Below, in pieces: positions 7,902 through 14,818 of a DNA stretch of 14,818 bases. The stretch comes from Xanthobacteraceae bacterium (lineage in GTDB: Bacteria; Pseudomonadota; Alphaproteobacteria; Rhizobiales; Xanthobacteraceae): the NCBI GenBank assembly GCA_030043175.1, contig JASHYD010000886.1, positions 1 through 14,818 of the forward strand. The letters are read 5' to 3'. A program made the position numbers and the translations under genes. Below the pieces are notes generated by a model, which did no database searches, was not told where the DNA came from, and was given only the letters and a program-made list of their open reading frames with translations. Position 1 is the stretch's first letter; every line of letters begins with the position of its first letter.

Positions 7902-9155
7902 TCACACGCGTAGAAATATCTTGTTGCGATAGAGGTAGTTTGCGGCGCAAATGGCTAGCGCCAGTCCGCCGGCGGCTGAGAGCAGATGTCCAGTGCCGGC
8001 CGTCACGTGACTGTCGAAAAAGTCCGCGACATCGCCCCCGACGAAGCGAGTTGCAACCGTCTCGTAGTAGTTCATGACGTTGCCGAGCATGTAAAGCGCG
8101 ATCGCGTTGGTTCCAATCCACACGAACACGGTTGACCACCTGCGCCATTCCCAGACGTCGATGATCTGGTAGAACACGCCAAGCAAAATGGCGCTGTAGC
8201 CGCCGGTGACGAGCACGAACGAGGACGTCCAAATCTGCTTGATAATCGGAAATTGCAGAGCCCAGAGATATCCGGCCCCCACCATGAGGATGCCGGCCCC
8301 GATAAGCCAAAGCGGCTTGTGCCGCGACTCCATGCTGCGCTCCTGCAACAGCTGACCTGCGAACACGCCAAGCAGACAGGAGCCGATCGCCGGAAGCGTG
8401 CTCAGTAGCCCCTCTGGGTCCCGGCTCACATCCCATTTCATACCAGGCAGGTAATTGACGTCAATCCAGTTGGCCAGATTGGCGTCCATCGCGTAAGAGC
8501 CGGCACCGACACCGGGCACAGGCACAAAGGTCATTAGCGCCCAGTACCCTCCCTCCAGAAGGATGAACGCCCAGAGGAGTCCGCGCCAGCGGAAGTTTAG
8601 AAACAAGAACGATGCCAACAAATAGCAGAGCGCAATGCGCTGCAGCACGCCAACCAGCCTGATGTCCGGCCAATGCCTGCTCAGGCCGCCATAATAAAGC
8701 ACACCCAGCGCGAACAGGAGAAATGACCTGCGCAGCACGCGCAGATGCGCAGCACGCCGGCCTTCGCGTTCGACCAAACGCGAGAGAGAGAACACGATCG
8801 AAACGCCAGTGATGAAAATGAACAGCGGAAATATGAGGTCGTAGAAACAGAATCCTTCCCACTCGACGTGGCTGAACTGGCCCCTGACGAAGGCTCCAGC
8901 ATCGGCCAAAATGTTATCCTTGCCATCGGACATTTCGCCAAGCGACCACGCGATTCCATCACCGCCAAGAATCCCGATGAAGCTAAAGCCGCGTAGCGCA
9001 TCGATGGACACAACGCGGCGCGGCGCTGTAGCTGTAGCACGCTCGATAGCGGTTAACCGTGCAGTCTCCCGACCGCGGGTTGTGGTGTGATCCGGCCGGT
9101 GCAGCCGTAAAGTGGTCGCCCCCTCAAAGGCAGGCATCGATGTCGCGTCTGTCAT
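7902..9155 (-). CDS. HGSNAT/NagX-like integral membrane acyltransferase (DUF5009 type)
   Basis: This polytopic membrane protein of 417 aa (with the chosen start) belongs to the bacterial relatives of lysosomal heparan-alpha-glucosaminide N-acetyltransferase. In that family acetyl groups are passed from cytoplasmic acetyl-CoA across the membrane to an amino sugar or similar acceptor. Hallmarks, numbered from ATG 9155, are SIDALRGF at 50-57 and a segment starting HVEWEGF at 96 and running into DLIFPLFIFITG. His96 aligns with the histidine proposed as catalytic in HGSNAT. Others are GVLQRIALCYLLAS at about 169 and DPEGLLSTLPAIGSCLLGV at about 246. About ten membrane helices follow from the hydrophobicity. 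A GTG at 9194 would extend it by 13 residues but has no Shine-Dalgarno. The ATG at 9155 is only moderately better supported, so the start is uncertain. Substrate is unknown, and no sugar-catabolism gene adjoins it. Confidence 0.85.
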   Translation of the reverse strand: MTDATSMPAFEGATTLRLHRPDHTTTRGRETARLTAIERATATAPRRVVSIDALRGFSFIGILGGDGIAWSLGEMSDGKDNILADAGAFVRGQFSHVEWEGFCFYDLIFPLFIFITGVSIVFSLSRLVEREGRRAAHLRVLRRSFLLFALGVLYYGGLSRHWPDIRLVGVLQRIALCYLLASFLFLNFRWRGLLWAFILLEGGYWALMTFVPVPGVGAGSYAMDANLANWIDVNYLPGMKWDVSRDPEGLLSTLPAIGSCLLGVFAGQLLQERSMESRHKPLWLIGAGILMVGAGYLWALQFPIIKQIWTSSFVLVTGGYSAILLGVFYQIIDVWEWRRWSTVFVWIGTNAIALYMLGNVMNYYETVATRFVGGDVADFFDSHVTAGTGHLLSAAGGLALAICAANYLYRNKIFLRV

Positions 9156-9510
9156 CTCACTGGCCTGGTTCGGTGCCGGGCGACAGACAAGCACACATAA
9201 TTGTGGCGCAGTATTGATCCACGTCGACTTAGGGATCGAAGACGCGCGGGGTTCCTGCGAACCGGAGCCGTATTTCCGAGTCGATAACGGGGATTCCGAT
9301 TTGACGCAGGCTATCTCTCGGACTTGAGCCGTTGGCTACACTTTCTGCAGCCCGGCATCGCGCGAAAGGGCTACGCTTGCGCGGCTGGTCCAAACGCCTG
9401 GATTCCCGCTGCGGTCGAGGGGAGCTAAGGTCGTCTTCAAGCGCCGGATCGGATCGAGCTGGCGTTCCGACTCGGCGGCAGTCGAAAAAAAAGGGGATGA
9501 AGATCGGCCG

Positions 9511-9540
9511 GAAACCATCCTTCCAGAGCGGGACGGTTTC
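9511..9540. repeat. Imperfect inverted repeat, 9 of 10 bp paired
   Basis: The arms gaaaccatcc (9511-9520) and ggacggtttc (9531-9540) pair with a single A-C mismatch around a 10-nt loop. On the minus strand a run of eight T (plus-strand A-run at 9485-9492) follows 18 nt beyond the stem. That spacing is too long for a normal intrinsic terminator, but it lies near the end of the decayed minus-strand frame and could be a remnant of one. Confidence 0.45.
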
Positions 9541-9559
9541 GATTCCCTTCCGACCTACC

Positions 9560-10031
9560 TATTGATGCTGACCTCCTTGCCTTCATCACCGCGTCCATGT
9601 GACGATCCTCGTATGGATGGCACGTCAACACGTCTTGGAAGCACCCGGGCGCACCCAACAAGGTCCATGCGTAAACCTCTTCGGCGGAGCGGGCGGGTAT
9701 TGGGGCGGCAGCGCACAAGAGCCGCCACGTCTCGAGCGGGGCATCTTCGAGCGTGCCTTCGCAAAGACGTTGTGAGAATGGTAGCGCGCGTTCATAAACC
9801 GGGGACCCAATCCGGCGTGCGCACCTGCGCCGGCGCTTCCGACATTGCAGCGACCTCGCCCTTGGCGGCTATGAGGTGGATCGAATTTACGCCAAGATCA
9901 GGGTCGGCGCCGCTTCCTCGGTGGTCGGCCTTTTGCTCCGGGATGCCGCGTGCCGCTGAGGTGAGGACAGCGTTGGCATAGCGAGACTCCAGCCACGATT
10001 GGCTTGACGCTTCCGGTTCGATTTTTGCTTC
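9560..10031 (-). pseudogene. Candidate decayed gene, frameshifted, unidentified
   Basis: Two minus-strand open segments look protein-like and abut in different frames. The first runs from 10031 (just after a TAA at 10032-10034) to a TGA at 9792-9794. It contains stretches such as SWLESRYANAVLTSAARGIP and SIHLIAAKGEVAAMSEAP, and ends in PDWVPGL. The second picks up at about 9796 in another frame with YERALPFSQRLCEGTLEDAP, and further on AEEVYAWTLLGAPGCF and HPYEDRHMDAVMKA. By hand count about three quarters of third positions in the first segment are G or C, somewhat fewer in the second. A single indel near 9795-9800 would join them. Neither segment begins with a plausible start and ribosome site, and I cannot assign a family. 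The alternative is chance open frames. The left boundary is approximate. Confidence 0.3.
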
Positions 10032-10033
10032 TT
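10004..10033 (+). promoter_or_regulatory. Weak candidate promoter upstream of the Liv-type operon
   Basis: A good -35-like CTTGACG lies about 90 nt upstream of the LivH-type start (TTGACG at 10004-10009). The -10 region at the expected 16-18 nt spacing (around 10027-10033, gcttctt) matches the consensus poorly. The location is right for the operon promoter, but the call rests on the -35 element only. Confidence 0.2.
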
Positions 10034-10097
10034 AGCAGGACGCGGAACAGACGCGCGAGTTCTGGTCGGTGTCATCGCGGTTTGAACAGGACGGCGC

Positions 10098-10949
10098 ATG
10101 AGCGTGCTGCAAACTCTCAATGGACTGACCTTCGCGGCCCTCCTGTTTGTGGTCGCGAGCGGGTTCACCTTGATTTTCGGCCTGCTTCGGATCGTCAACC
10201 TCGCCCATGGTGCCCTCTATCTGCTTGGTGGCTACGTGGGCTTTACGGTTGCGGCGCGGACCGGGAGCTTCATACTCGGCGGCGTCACTGCCGTGGCCGC
10301 CGCGGCCGCCGCCGGATGGGTCCTGTCTGCAGGCTTGCTGCGCTTCGTGCAGGGCCACGACTTGCGGCAAGTGCTGCTCACCCTCGGCGTCGCGTTCGTC
10401 GTCAATGATATGGCTCTAGTGATCTGGGGCGGCGATACGTTCACGGTGCCGGTCCCGGAAATGCTGCGCGGCGCCGTTCAGGTATTCGGCGTGTTTTATC
10501 CGACCTATCGCCTCTTTGTTCTAGCCGCCGGCTGCGCAATTTTCGGCGCCCTGTGGCTCCTGTTGCAGCGCACCCGCATCGGCGCGCTGATTCGAGCCGG
10601 CGTCGATGACGCCGAGATGGTCGAAGCCTCGGGCATCAACATCAAGCAGGTCTTTCTGATGACGTTTCTGCTGGGCTCCGCCCTTGCGGGCTTCGGTGGC
10701 CTTCTGGGAGGAGCCTTTCTATCCCTCTACCCGTCGGCGGACGCAGAGATTCTGGTTTTCAGCCTTGCGGTCGTCATCATCGGTGGGCGAGGAAGCCTCA
10801 CGGGCGTAGCGGTCGGCAGCCTGCTGGTCGGCCTGCTCAATACCTTTGGCCAGGTAATGTTTCCGGAACTTGCCTATTTCGTGATTTTTGGCCCGATGGC
10901 GGTGCTGCTCGCGTTTCGTCCCCTCGGCCTGTTCGGACGAGCAGCCTGA
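10098..10949 (+). CDS. Branched-chain amino acid-type ABC transporter permease, LivH type
   Basis: This is the first gene of the plus-strand importer operon: a 283-residue inner-membrane permease of the hydrophobic amino acid transporter (HAAT/Liv) class. The family's N-terminal hallmark is present: LNGLTFAALL at 7-16, followed by LIFGLLRIVNLAHGALYLLGGY at about 25-46. The cytoplasmic coupling segment lies at about 168-190 (MVEASGINIKQVFLMTF). GGRGSLTGVAVGSLLVGL (229-246) and the C-terminal RPLGLFG (274-280) also match the family. About eight membrane helices are apparent. The ATG at 10098 is preceded by CAGGACGGCGC, a modest Shine-Dalgarno. The stop codon directly abuts the ATG of the LivM-type gene. 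Substrate may be branched-chain or aromatic amino acids, amides, urea or aromatic acids; the sequence does not decide. Confidence 0.94.
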   Translation: MSVLQTLNGLTFAALLFVVASGFTLIFGLLRIVNLAHGALYLLGGYVGFTVAARTGSFILGGVTAVAAAAAAGWVLSAGLLRFVQGHDLRQVLLTLGVAFVVNDMALVIWGGDTFTVPVPEMLRGAVQVFGVFYPTYRLFVLAAGCAIFGALWLLLQRTRIGALIRAGVDDAEMVEASGINIKQVFLMTFLLGSALAGFGGLLGGAFLSLYPSADAEILVFSLAVVIIGGRGSLTGVAVGSLLVGLLNTFGQVMFPELAYFVIFGPMAVLLAFRPLGLFGRAA

Positions 10950-11963
10950 ATGACGACGATCCGCAAGCCGAGCGCGCCGCCCATGACGGGAATCCTGCCG
11001 CAAACCGACGTCGCGCGGGCGGCTGTCCTGACCACTGCCGCTGTCCTGGTGGCCGCGGCGCTTCCCGTTGCTTTGACGCCCTATCAAACTGGGCTTGCGA
11101 GCGAAGTCCTCATCTTCGGTATTCTAGCGATGTCGATCGATCTGCTGGCTGGCTTCGCCGGCCGGACGTCGCTCGCCCATGGAGCGATATTCGGCGTGGC
11201 GACCTACGTGGTCGTTTACGCAATCGAGCAGGCAGGCGCCTCCCCGGTTGCCGCCATTGCTCTCGGCATCGCGGCCGCCACCACAGTTGCAGCCGTCTTC
11301 GCGCTGCTAGCGGTGCGAACGTCTGGCGTCTATTTCCTGTTGCTGACGCTCGCCCTCGGGATGATCGTCTGGGGCATCTGCCTGCGGTGGACCGATGTGA
11401 CCGGCGGCGAAAACGGGCTGCGCGGGAACATCCGCCCGGCGATCCTTGTGCCGCATCGCAATTTCTATTGGGCCGTGCTTGCGGTTGCAACGCCGTTGTC
11501 ATTGGCGATGTGGCGCTTCGCCCGCTCGCCATTTGGCCTGACGCTGCGGGGGATCCGCGACAGCGAGACTCGCATGCAAAGCCTTGGGTATCACGTGCCG
11601 CTGCACCTTTTCATCGGTTTCACGGTGTCGGGCGTCTTTGCCGGGATCGCGGGCGCGATGTACGCGTTTTTCAATAATTTTGTCAGCCCATCGACCGTAT
11701 CGCTCGCCCAATCCGTAGAGGCGCTGCTGATGGCCATCGTCGGAGGCATCGGCACGTTGTTCGGCGCCTTCGTTGGGGCTGCAACGATCATCCTGCTTCA
11801 GAACACAGTGAGCACCTACACCGAACGGTGGCCGACTGTGCTTGGCCTCGTCTTCATCATCGTCGTGATCTTCGCCCCGGAAGGGATCGTCGGAACGGTC
11901 ATTCTGGCGCAACGTAGGTGGCGAAGCGGACGCTCAAGGCAACGTGAGACAAAAGGAGGATGA
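10950..11963 (+). CDS. Branched-chain amino acid-type ABC transporter permease, LivM type
   Basis: This second permease, 337 aa, forms the membrane channel with the LivH-type protein. Family markers are LAGFAGRTSLAHGAIFG (66-82), TGGENGL (151-157) and RGIRDSETRMQSLGY (200-214, the ATPase-contact loop). GIAGAMYAFFNNFVSPS (232-248) and FAPEGIVG near the C-terminus also fit. An N-terminal cytoplasmic tail of about 24 residues precedes the first helix, and the C-terminus is short and basic. The ATG directly follows the previous stop with no spacer, so translation is probably coupled. Its own 3' end carries the strong ribosome site of the next gene. Confidence 0.94.
   Translation: MTTIRKPSAPPMTGILPQTDVARAAVLTTAAVLVAAALPVALTPYQTGLASEVLIFGILAMSIDLLAGFAGRTSLAHGAIFGVATYVVVYAIEQAGASPVAAIALGIAAATTVAAVFALLAVRTSGVYFLLLTLALGMIVWGICLRWTDVTGGENGLRGNIRPAILVPHRNFYWAVLAVATPLSLAMWRFARSPFGLTLRGIRDSETRMQSLGYHVPLHLFIGFTVSGVFAGIAGAMYAFFNNFVSPSTVSLAQSVEALLMAIVGGIGTLFGAFVGAATIILLQNTVSTYTERWPTVLGLVFIIVVIFAPEGIVGTVILAQRRWRSGRSRQRETKGG
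11954..11959 (+). promoter_or_regulatory. Strong Shine-Dalgarno (AGGAGG) for the Liv-type binding protein
   Basis: A full-consensus AGGAGG lies 7 nt before the ATG at 11967, inside the last codons of the LivM-type gene. It is clearly stronger than the ribosome sites of the other genes in the operon. This fits the need for much more binding protein than membrane subunits. Confidence 0.8.
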
Positions 11964-11966
11964 GGC

Positions 11967-13214
11967 ATGGACCGCAGGCTTTTTCTCAAAACGACGGGAC
12001 TAACGCTTTCGGCCGCCGCGCTGAGCGTGCCGGCCGCCGCGCAGGCAGCGCCGATTAGGGTCGGTGTGTTGGCGCCGCTCACCGGGGTCGTGGCCTCGGG
12101 CGGCCGCGAAATGGTTGAGGGCACCCAGTTCTGGTTTGATCAGATCAAGAACGAAATCTCCGGCCGCAAGGTGGAACTGGTGATCGAGGACGACGCCTCG
12201 AACCCCGATGTCGCGTTGCAGAAGGCGCGCCGCCTGGTTGAGCAGACGAAAGTGCATTTCGTCATTGGAAACCTGCTTGCGAATACCGGCCTCGCGGTCG
12301 CGAACTACGTCAAGGGAACCGGGACACCGTATTTCATCCCGATCATCGCGGCCGATGACCTCACGCAGCGCCAGCGCATTCGCAACGTCGTGCGCGTTGC
12401 CGGTTATTCGGCGAGCGCCTTCACGCACCCGTTCGGCGATTGGGCGCTGAAGAACGGTTTCAAGCGGATAGCGATGATCAGCCAGGATTACTCATTCGGC
12501 CACGAGCAATGCGGCGGCTTCGCCCAGGTATTCACCGAGGGCGGCGGCCAGGTGGTGGCGCAGCTGTGGAATCCCTTGAACACCTCGGACTTCAGTCCGT
12601 ATCTCGGCCAACTCGCGGGCATGAATATTGACGCTGTCTTCGCCATGCAGAACGGCGCCGACGCGACGCGCCTGCTGCAGCAATACGCGAGCTTCGGCCT
12701 GAAAGGGCGAATCCCGATGATCGGGGCAATGAACCTGACCGACCAGGCGGTGATCCGCACCCTTGGGTCGGAGTGCGAAGGCGTCATCTCGTCGGCCCAT
12801 TTCGCCGAGGGAGCCGATAATCCAGTCACGCAGAACTTCGTCAAGGCCTACGTCACGCGGTACGACAAGATCCCGTCGCTGTTCGGCTTCTCAATGTACT
12901 CGGGCGCAATGTGGGTATCGCGAGCGATCGAAAAGCTTGGTGGCAACGTGGAAGACCGCGATGCCTTCATTGATGCCGTCCTCACGACCGACCTTCCCGA
13001 TTCTCCGCTTGGCAAGCCAGTACGGCTCGACAGCTACGGCAACCCGGTCTACGACGTCTACATTCGAAAAGTCGTCAAACGACCTGACGGCAAGTACTGG
13101 AATGTGCCGATCGAGGTTTATCCGGCTGTGTCGCAATTCTGGAAATACGATCCCGAGACCTACATGAAGCAGCCGCCCTATTCGCGCAGCTTCCAGGGCA
13201 TCCGGAAGACCTAA
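11967..13214 (+). CDS. Periplasmic binding protein of the Liv-type ABC importer (Peripla_BP_6), Tat signal
   Basis: This 415-residue substrate receptor of the type I periplasmic-binding fold (LivJ/LivK/AmiC-like) sits between the permease and ATPase genes. The N-terminus MDRRLFLKTTG matches the twin-arginine RRxFLK motif closely. It is followed by an alanine-rich hydrophobic core and a likely cleavage site around residues 26-28 (AQA/AP). The mature protein opens with IRVGVLAPLTGVVASGG, the usual first strand and loop of the family. VELVIEDDASNPDVALQKAR at about 71-90 is the typical strand-helix that follows. VHFVIGNLLANTGLAVANYV and RIAMISQDYSFGHEQ fit the two-lobe fold. Strong AGGAGG initiation supports the start. 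Ligand cannot be predicted; a role in amide, amino acid or aromatic acid uptake is possible. Confidence 0.93.
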   Translation: MDRRLFLKTTGLTLSAAALSVPAAAQAAPIRVGVLAPLTGVVASGGREMVEGTQFWFDQIKNEISGRKVELVIEDDASNPDVALQKARRLVEQTKVHFVIGNLLANTGLAVANYVKGTGTPYFIPIIAADDLTQRQRIRNVVRVAGYSASAFTHPFGDWALKNGFKRIAMISQDYSFGHEQCGGFAQVFTEGGGQVVAQLWNPLNTSDFSPYLGQLAGMNIDAVFAMQNGADATRLLQQYASFGLKGRIPMIGAMNLTDQAVIRTLGSECEGVISSAHFAEGADNPVTQNFVKAYVTRYDKIPSLFGFSMYSGAMWVSRAIEKLGGNVEDRDAFIDAVLTTDLPDSPLGKPVRLDSYGNPVYDVYIRKVVKRPDGKYWNVPIEVYPAVSQFWKYDPETYMKQPPYSRSFQGIRKT

Positions 13215-13230
13215 AGTAGCCGGTCTGTTC

Positions 13231-13986
13231 GTGGCTGATGCGATTCTCAGCTTCGAAGAGGTTGTCGTCGCCTTCGGCGCCCTCCGGGCTGTCGACGGAG
13301 TTACTTTGGCCTTGCCGCGGGGCGAGCGGCGGGCGATCATCGGCCCGAATGGCGCCGGCAAGACGACGCTGTTCAACGCGGCGACGGGCGTCATCAGGCC
13401 CACCCAGGGGCGCATTATCTTCGACGGCCGAGACATCGTCCGTTTGCCGCCGCACCGGCGCGCGGCGCTAGGCATCGCGCGCACATTTCAGATCAGCAAC
13501 CTTTTCCCGACTCTCACAGTCGGCGATAACGTCGCGCTCGCGTTACGCGCGCTCGCTCTTCGCAAGTTCTCCGTCCTTGCCTCACCGCGGCTTGATGCCA
13601 AGGAGGCTGCGCGGATCGAGCAGGCGCTCGGCGCTGTGCGCCTGCTTGGTCGGGCCGATGCACCGGTCAAGCAACTGTCCTATGGCGAGCAGAGACAGCT
13701 TGAGCTTGCGCTGGCGCTGGTGGGAAATCCGCGCCTACTGCTGCTTGATGAGCCGGCGGCCGGGTTATCGCTGGCCGAAAGAACCATGGTGGGCGACATC
13801 ATTCGCAGACTGCCGCGCGATCTCACTCTCATTCTAATCGAGCACGACATGGACCTCGCACTCGGCCTCGTCGACTGCGTCACTTGTATGCACGAGGGCC
13901 GTATCCTCGCCGAGGGCCCGCCAGGTGCGATCCGGCGCGACGCGCGAGTACAGGAGGTCTATCTCGGAAGGCCGCGCCATGCTTGA
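13231..13986 (+). CDS. Branched-chain amino acid-type ABC transporter ATP-binding protein, LivG type
   Basis: This is the first of two separate ATPases driving the Liv-type importer (251 aa). Visible motifs are Walker A GPNGAGKT (38-45), Q-loop glutamine 87 in ARTFQISNLFP, signature LSYGE (149-153), Walker B LLLLDE (169-174) and switch histidine 205 in IEHDMD. The sequence ARTFQ and the C-terminal YLGRP fit LivG rather than LivF. The GTG start at 13231 follows the binding-protein stop by 16 nt and has no good Shine-Dalgarno, so initiation may be weak. The stop lies 5 bases beyond the ATG of the LivF-type gene. Confidence 0.94.
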   Translation: MADAILSFEEVVVAFGALRAVDGVTLALPRGERRAIIGPNGAGKTTLFNAATGVIRPTQGRIIFDGRDIVRLPPHRRAALGIARTFQISNLFPTLTVGDNVALALRALALRKFSVLASPRLDAKEAARIEQALGAVRLLGRADAPVKQLSYGEQRQLELALALVGNPRLLLLDEPAAGLSLAERTMVGDIIRRLPRDLTLILIEHDMDLALGLVDCVTCMHEGRILAEGPPGAIRRDARVQEVYLGRPRHA

Positions 13987-14683
13987 GCTTTGTGAGCTGC
14001 ACAGCTTCTATGGCGAAGCCCACGTCGTCTGCGGCGCCTCACTCACGGTCGCCAAAGGCGAGGTCGTCGTCCTGCTGGGCCGCAATGGCATGGGCAAGAC
14101 CACCCTGATCCGATCCGTCATGGGCCTCACGCCGCCCTTGGTGCGCTCAGGCGACGTGCGATGGCGCGGCGAAACGCTCCTCGGTCTGCGGCCGCATGCC
14201 ATTGCCGCGCGCCGCATTGCAATCGTCCCGCAGGGGCGGCGCCTGTTCGCCTCCCTGACGGTCACCGAGCACATGACAATGCTCAAGAGACCACGCGCTC
14301 GCGAGGGCTGGACGGTCGCGCGTATCTTCTCGTTGTTTCCACGCCTGGCTGAGCGCCGGCACCATTTGGCCGGCCAGCTATCCGGGGGCGAACGGCAGAT
14401 GCTCGCTCTCGCCCGAGCCCTGGTGATCGATCCGGAGCTGATCCTGATGGATGAGCCGTCCGAGGGCTTAGCCCCAGTCATGGTCCAGCACCTCGAGGAC
14501 ATCGTCCGTGACCTTAAGCAGGCAGGTCTCTCGATCCTCCTGGTCGAGCAGAACCTCTATTCGGCGCTGGCGATCGCCGACCGAGTCTATGTCCTCGAAG
14601 CCGGAAAGGTCGTCCACGAATGCCGCGCCGGTGATGTCGCAAGAGATCCGACATCGCTCACCCGCTATCTCGGCGTGCAATAG
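13979..14683 (+). CDS. Branched-chain amino acid-type ABC transporter ATP-binding protein, LivF type
   Basis: This is the second ATPase of the Liv-type importer, 234 aa. The frame is open upstream to 13925, but the ATG at 13979 gives the usual family N-terminus (MLELCELHSFYGEAHVV). It is preceded by GGAAGG about 7 nt away, so it is chosen; it overlaps the LivG-type gene by 8 nt. Motifs are Walker A GRNGMGKT (34-41), Q-loop Q85 in VPQGRRLF, signature LSGGE (134-138), Walker B LILMDE (154-159) and the LivF-style LLVEQN (187-192). In that last motif Gln stands at the switch-histidine position, as is normal in this subfamily. It ends the operon. Only weak 5-bp inverted repeats follow its stop, so no terminator is called. 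Confidence 0.94.
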   Translation: MLELCELHSFYGEAHVVCGASLTVAKGEVVVLLGRNGMGKTTLIRSVMGLTPPLVRSGDVRWRGETLLGLRPHAIAARRIAIVPQGRRLFASLTVTEHMTMLKRPRAREGWTVARIFSLFPRLAERRHHLAGQLSGGERQMLALARALVIDPELILMDEPSEGLAPVMVQHLEDIVRDLKQAGLSILLVEQNLYSALAIADRVYVLEAGKVVHECRAGDVARDPTSLTRYLGVQ

Positions 14684-14730
14684 GGCTCGGCTCCTGGCTT
14701 TACATTTTTGCGAGAGCCAAAGACCTTTGC

Positions 14731-14818
14731 ATGCGGGAGCAGTCTGAGGTCGGTGTGCTGGCGCGCACATACGTGTCGGTTGCTGAGCTCGTGGAGTCAG
14801 TTTGGTGGGCACCGATTT
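14731..14818 (+). CDS. Possible 5' end of a further gene, truncated by the window
   Basis: An ATG at 14731, 47 nt after the LivF-type stop, opens a frame that runs to the window edge (29 codons, beginning MREQSEVGVLARTYVSVAEL). It could be the next gene on the same strand. No Shine-Dalgarno is visible upstream, and an open stretch of this length is common by chance at this GC content. Not recognised. Confidence 0.2.
   Translation, partial: MREQSEVGVLARTYVSVAELVESVWWAPI

Larger units (their letters stand above)
9156..10097. other. About 940 nt without an intact gene
   Basis: This region lies between the start of the acyltransferase (minus) and the start of the Liv-type operon (plus), so it should hold divergent promoters. 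From 9156 to about 9430 I see nothing convincing. Short plus-strand frames here (for example about 9332-9565 and 9562-9981) are rich in Arg/Ser and look like chance frames. The right-hand half contains a candidate decayed minus-strand gene and a hairpin, entered separately. Confidence 0.6.

Noticed and set aside
9332..9565. Plus-strand 77-aa basic frame containing an A8 run
   Set aside because: No family resemblance and no good start signal. An internal ATG after AAAAGGGG would encode only 21 residues.
9562..9981. Plus-strand 139-aa frame in the gene-poor region
   Set aside because: Arg/Ser/Thr-rich with no ribosome site. The opposite strand reads more like protein, though itself decayed.
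10015..10032. GGTTCGA resembling a tRNA T-loop
   Set aside because: The flanking bases do not form a T-arm, and no acceptor or anticodon arm can be placed around it.
14684..14722. Possible terminator after the LivF-type gene
   Set aside because: Only 5-bp stems (TGGCT/AGCCA or GGCTC/GAGCC) with long loops, and the T-run lies inside the loop rather than after the stem.

Overview
The window looks like chromosome from a GC-rich Alphaproteobacterium, probably Bradyrhizobium-like Rhizobiales. This is inferred from GC-rich third codon positions, frequent GTG starts, twin-arginine signals on solute-binding proteins and two large ABC importers side by side. No species can be named from the sequence alone. 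No rRNA, tRNA, CRISPR array, transposase or phage gene was recognised.

Layout. (1) 1-1272, plus strand: the 3' part of a flavin-dependent oxidoreductase of the MSMEG_0569 family. In other genomes this family belongs to the Nit1C (nitrilase) cluster linked to cyanide-nitrogen assimilation; the rest of the cluster, if present, lies upstream of the window. (2) 1544-6829, minus strand: a complete, tightly packed peptide/nickel-type (Dpp/Opp) ABC importer operon, transcribed in the order binding protein, permease B, permease C, fused double ATPase. (3) 6830-7407: a divergent intergenic region with a short 14-nt tandem repeat. (4) 7408-9155: a small VKOR-family membrane thiol oxidoreductase and, convergent to it, an HGSNAT/NagX-like membrane acyltransferase, with a perfect hairpin between their 3' ends. 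(5) 9156-10097: about 940 nt with no intact gene. Its minus strand holds what looks like a decayed reading frame, plus an imperfect hairpin. (6) 10098-14683, plus strand: a complete branched-chain-amino-acid-type (Liv/HAAT) ABC importer, in the order LivH, LivM, binding protein, LivG, LivF. (7) 14684-14818: intergenic, with a possible 5' end of another gene running off the window.

How the genes may work together. Each importer is self-contained: binding protein, two permeases, and two ATPase domains or proteins. Stop/start overlaps and Shine-Dalgarno sites placed over the preceding gene's end suggest translational coupling. Their substrates cannot be read from sequence. The nearby Nit1C flavoenzyme makes uptake of nitrogen compounds a reasonable but unproven theme. 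The most unusual items are the Nit1C flavoprotein, the VKOR homologue with alanine at the conserved Ser/Thr position, the tandem repeat in the Dpp operon leader, and the decayed minus-strand gene. I found no clear evidence of a wholly new system.
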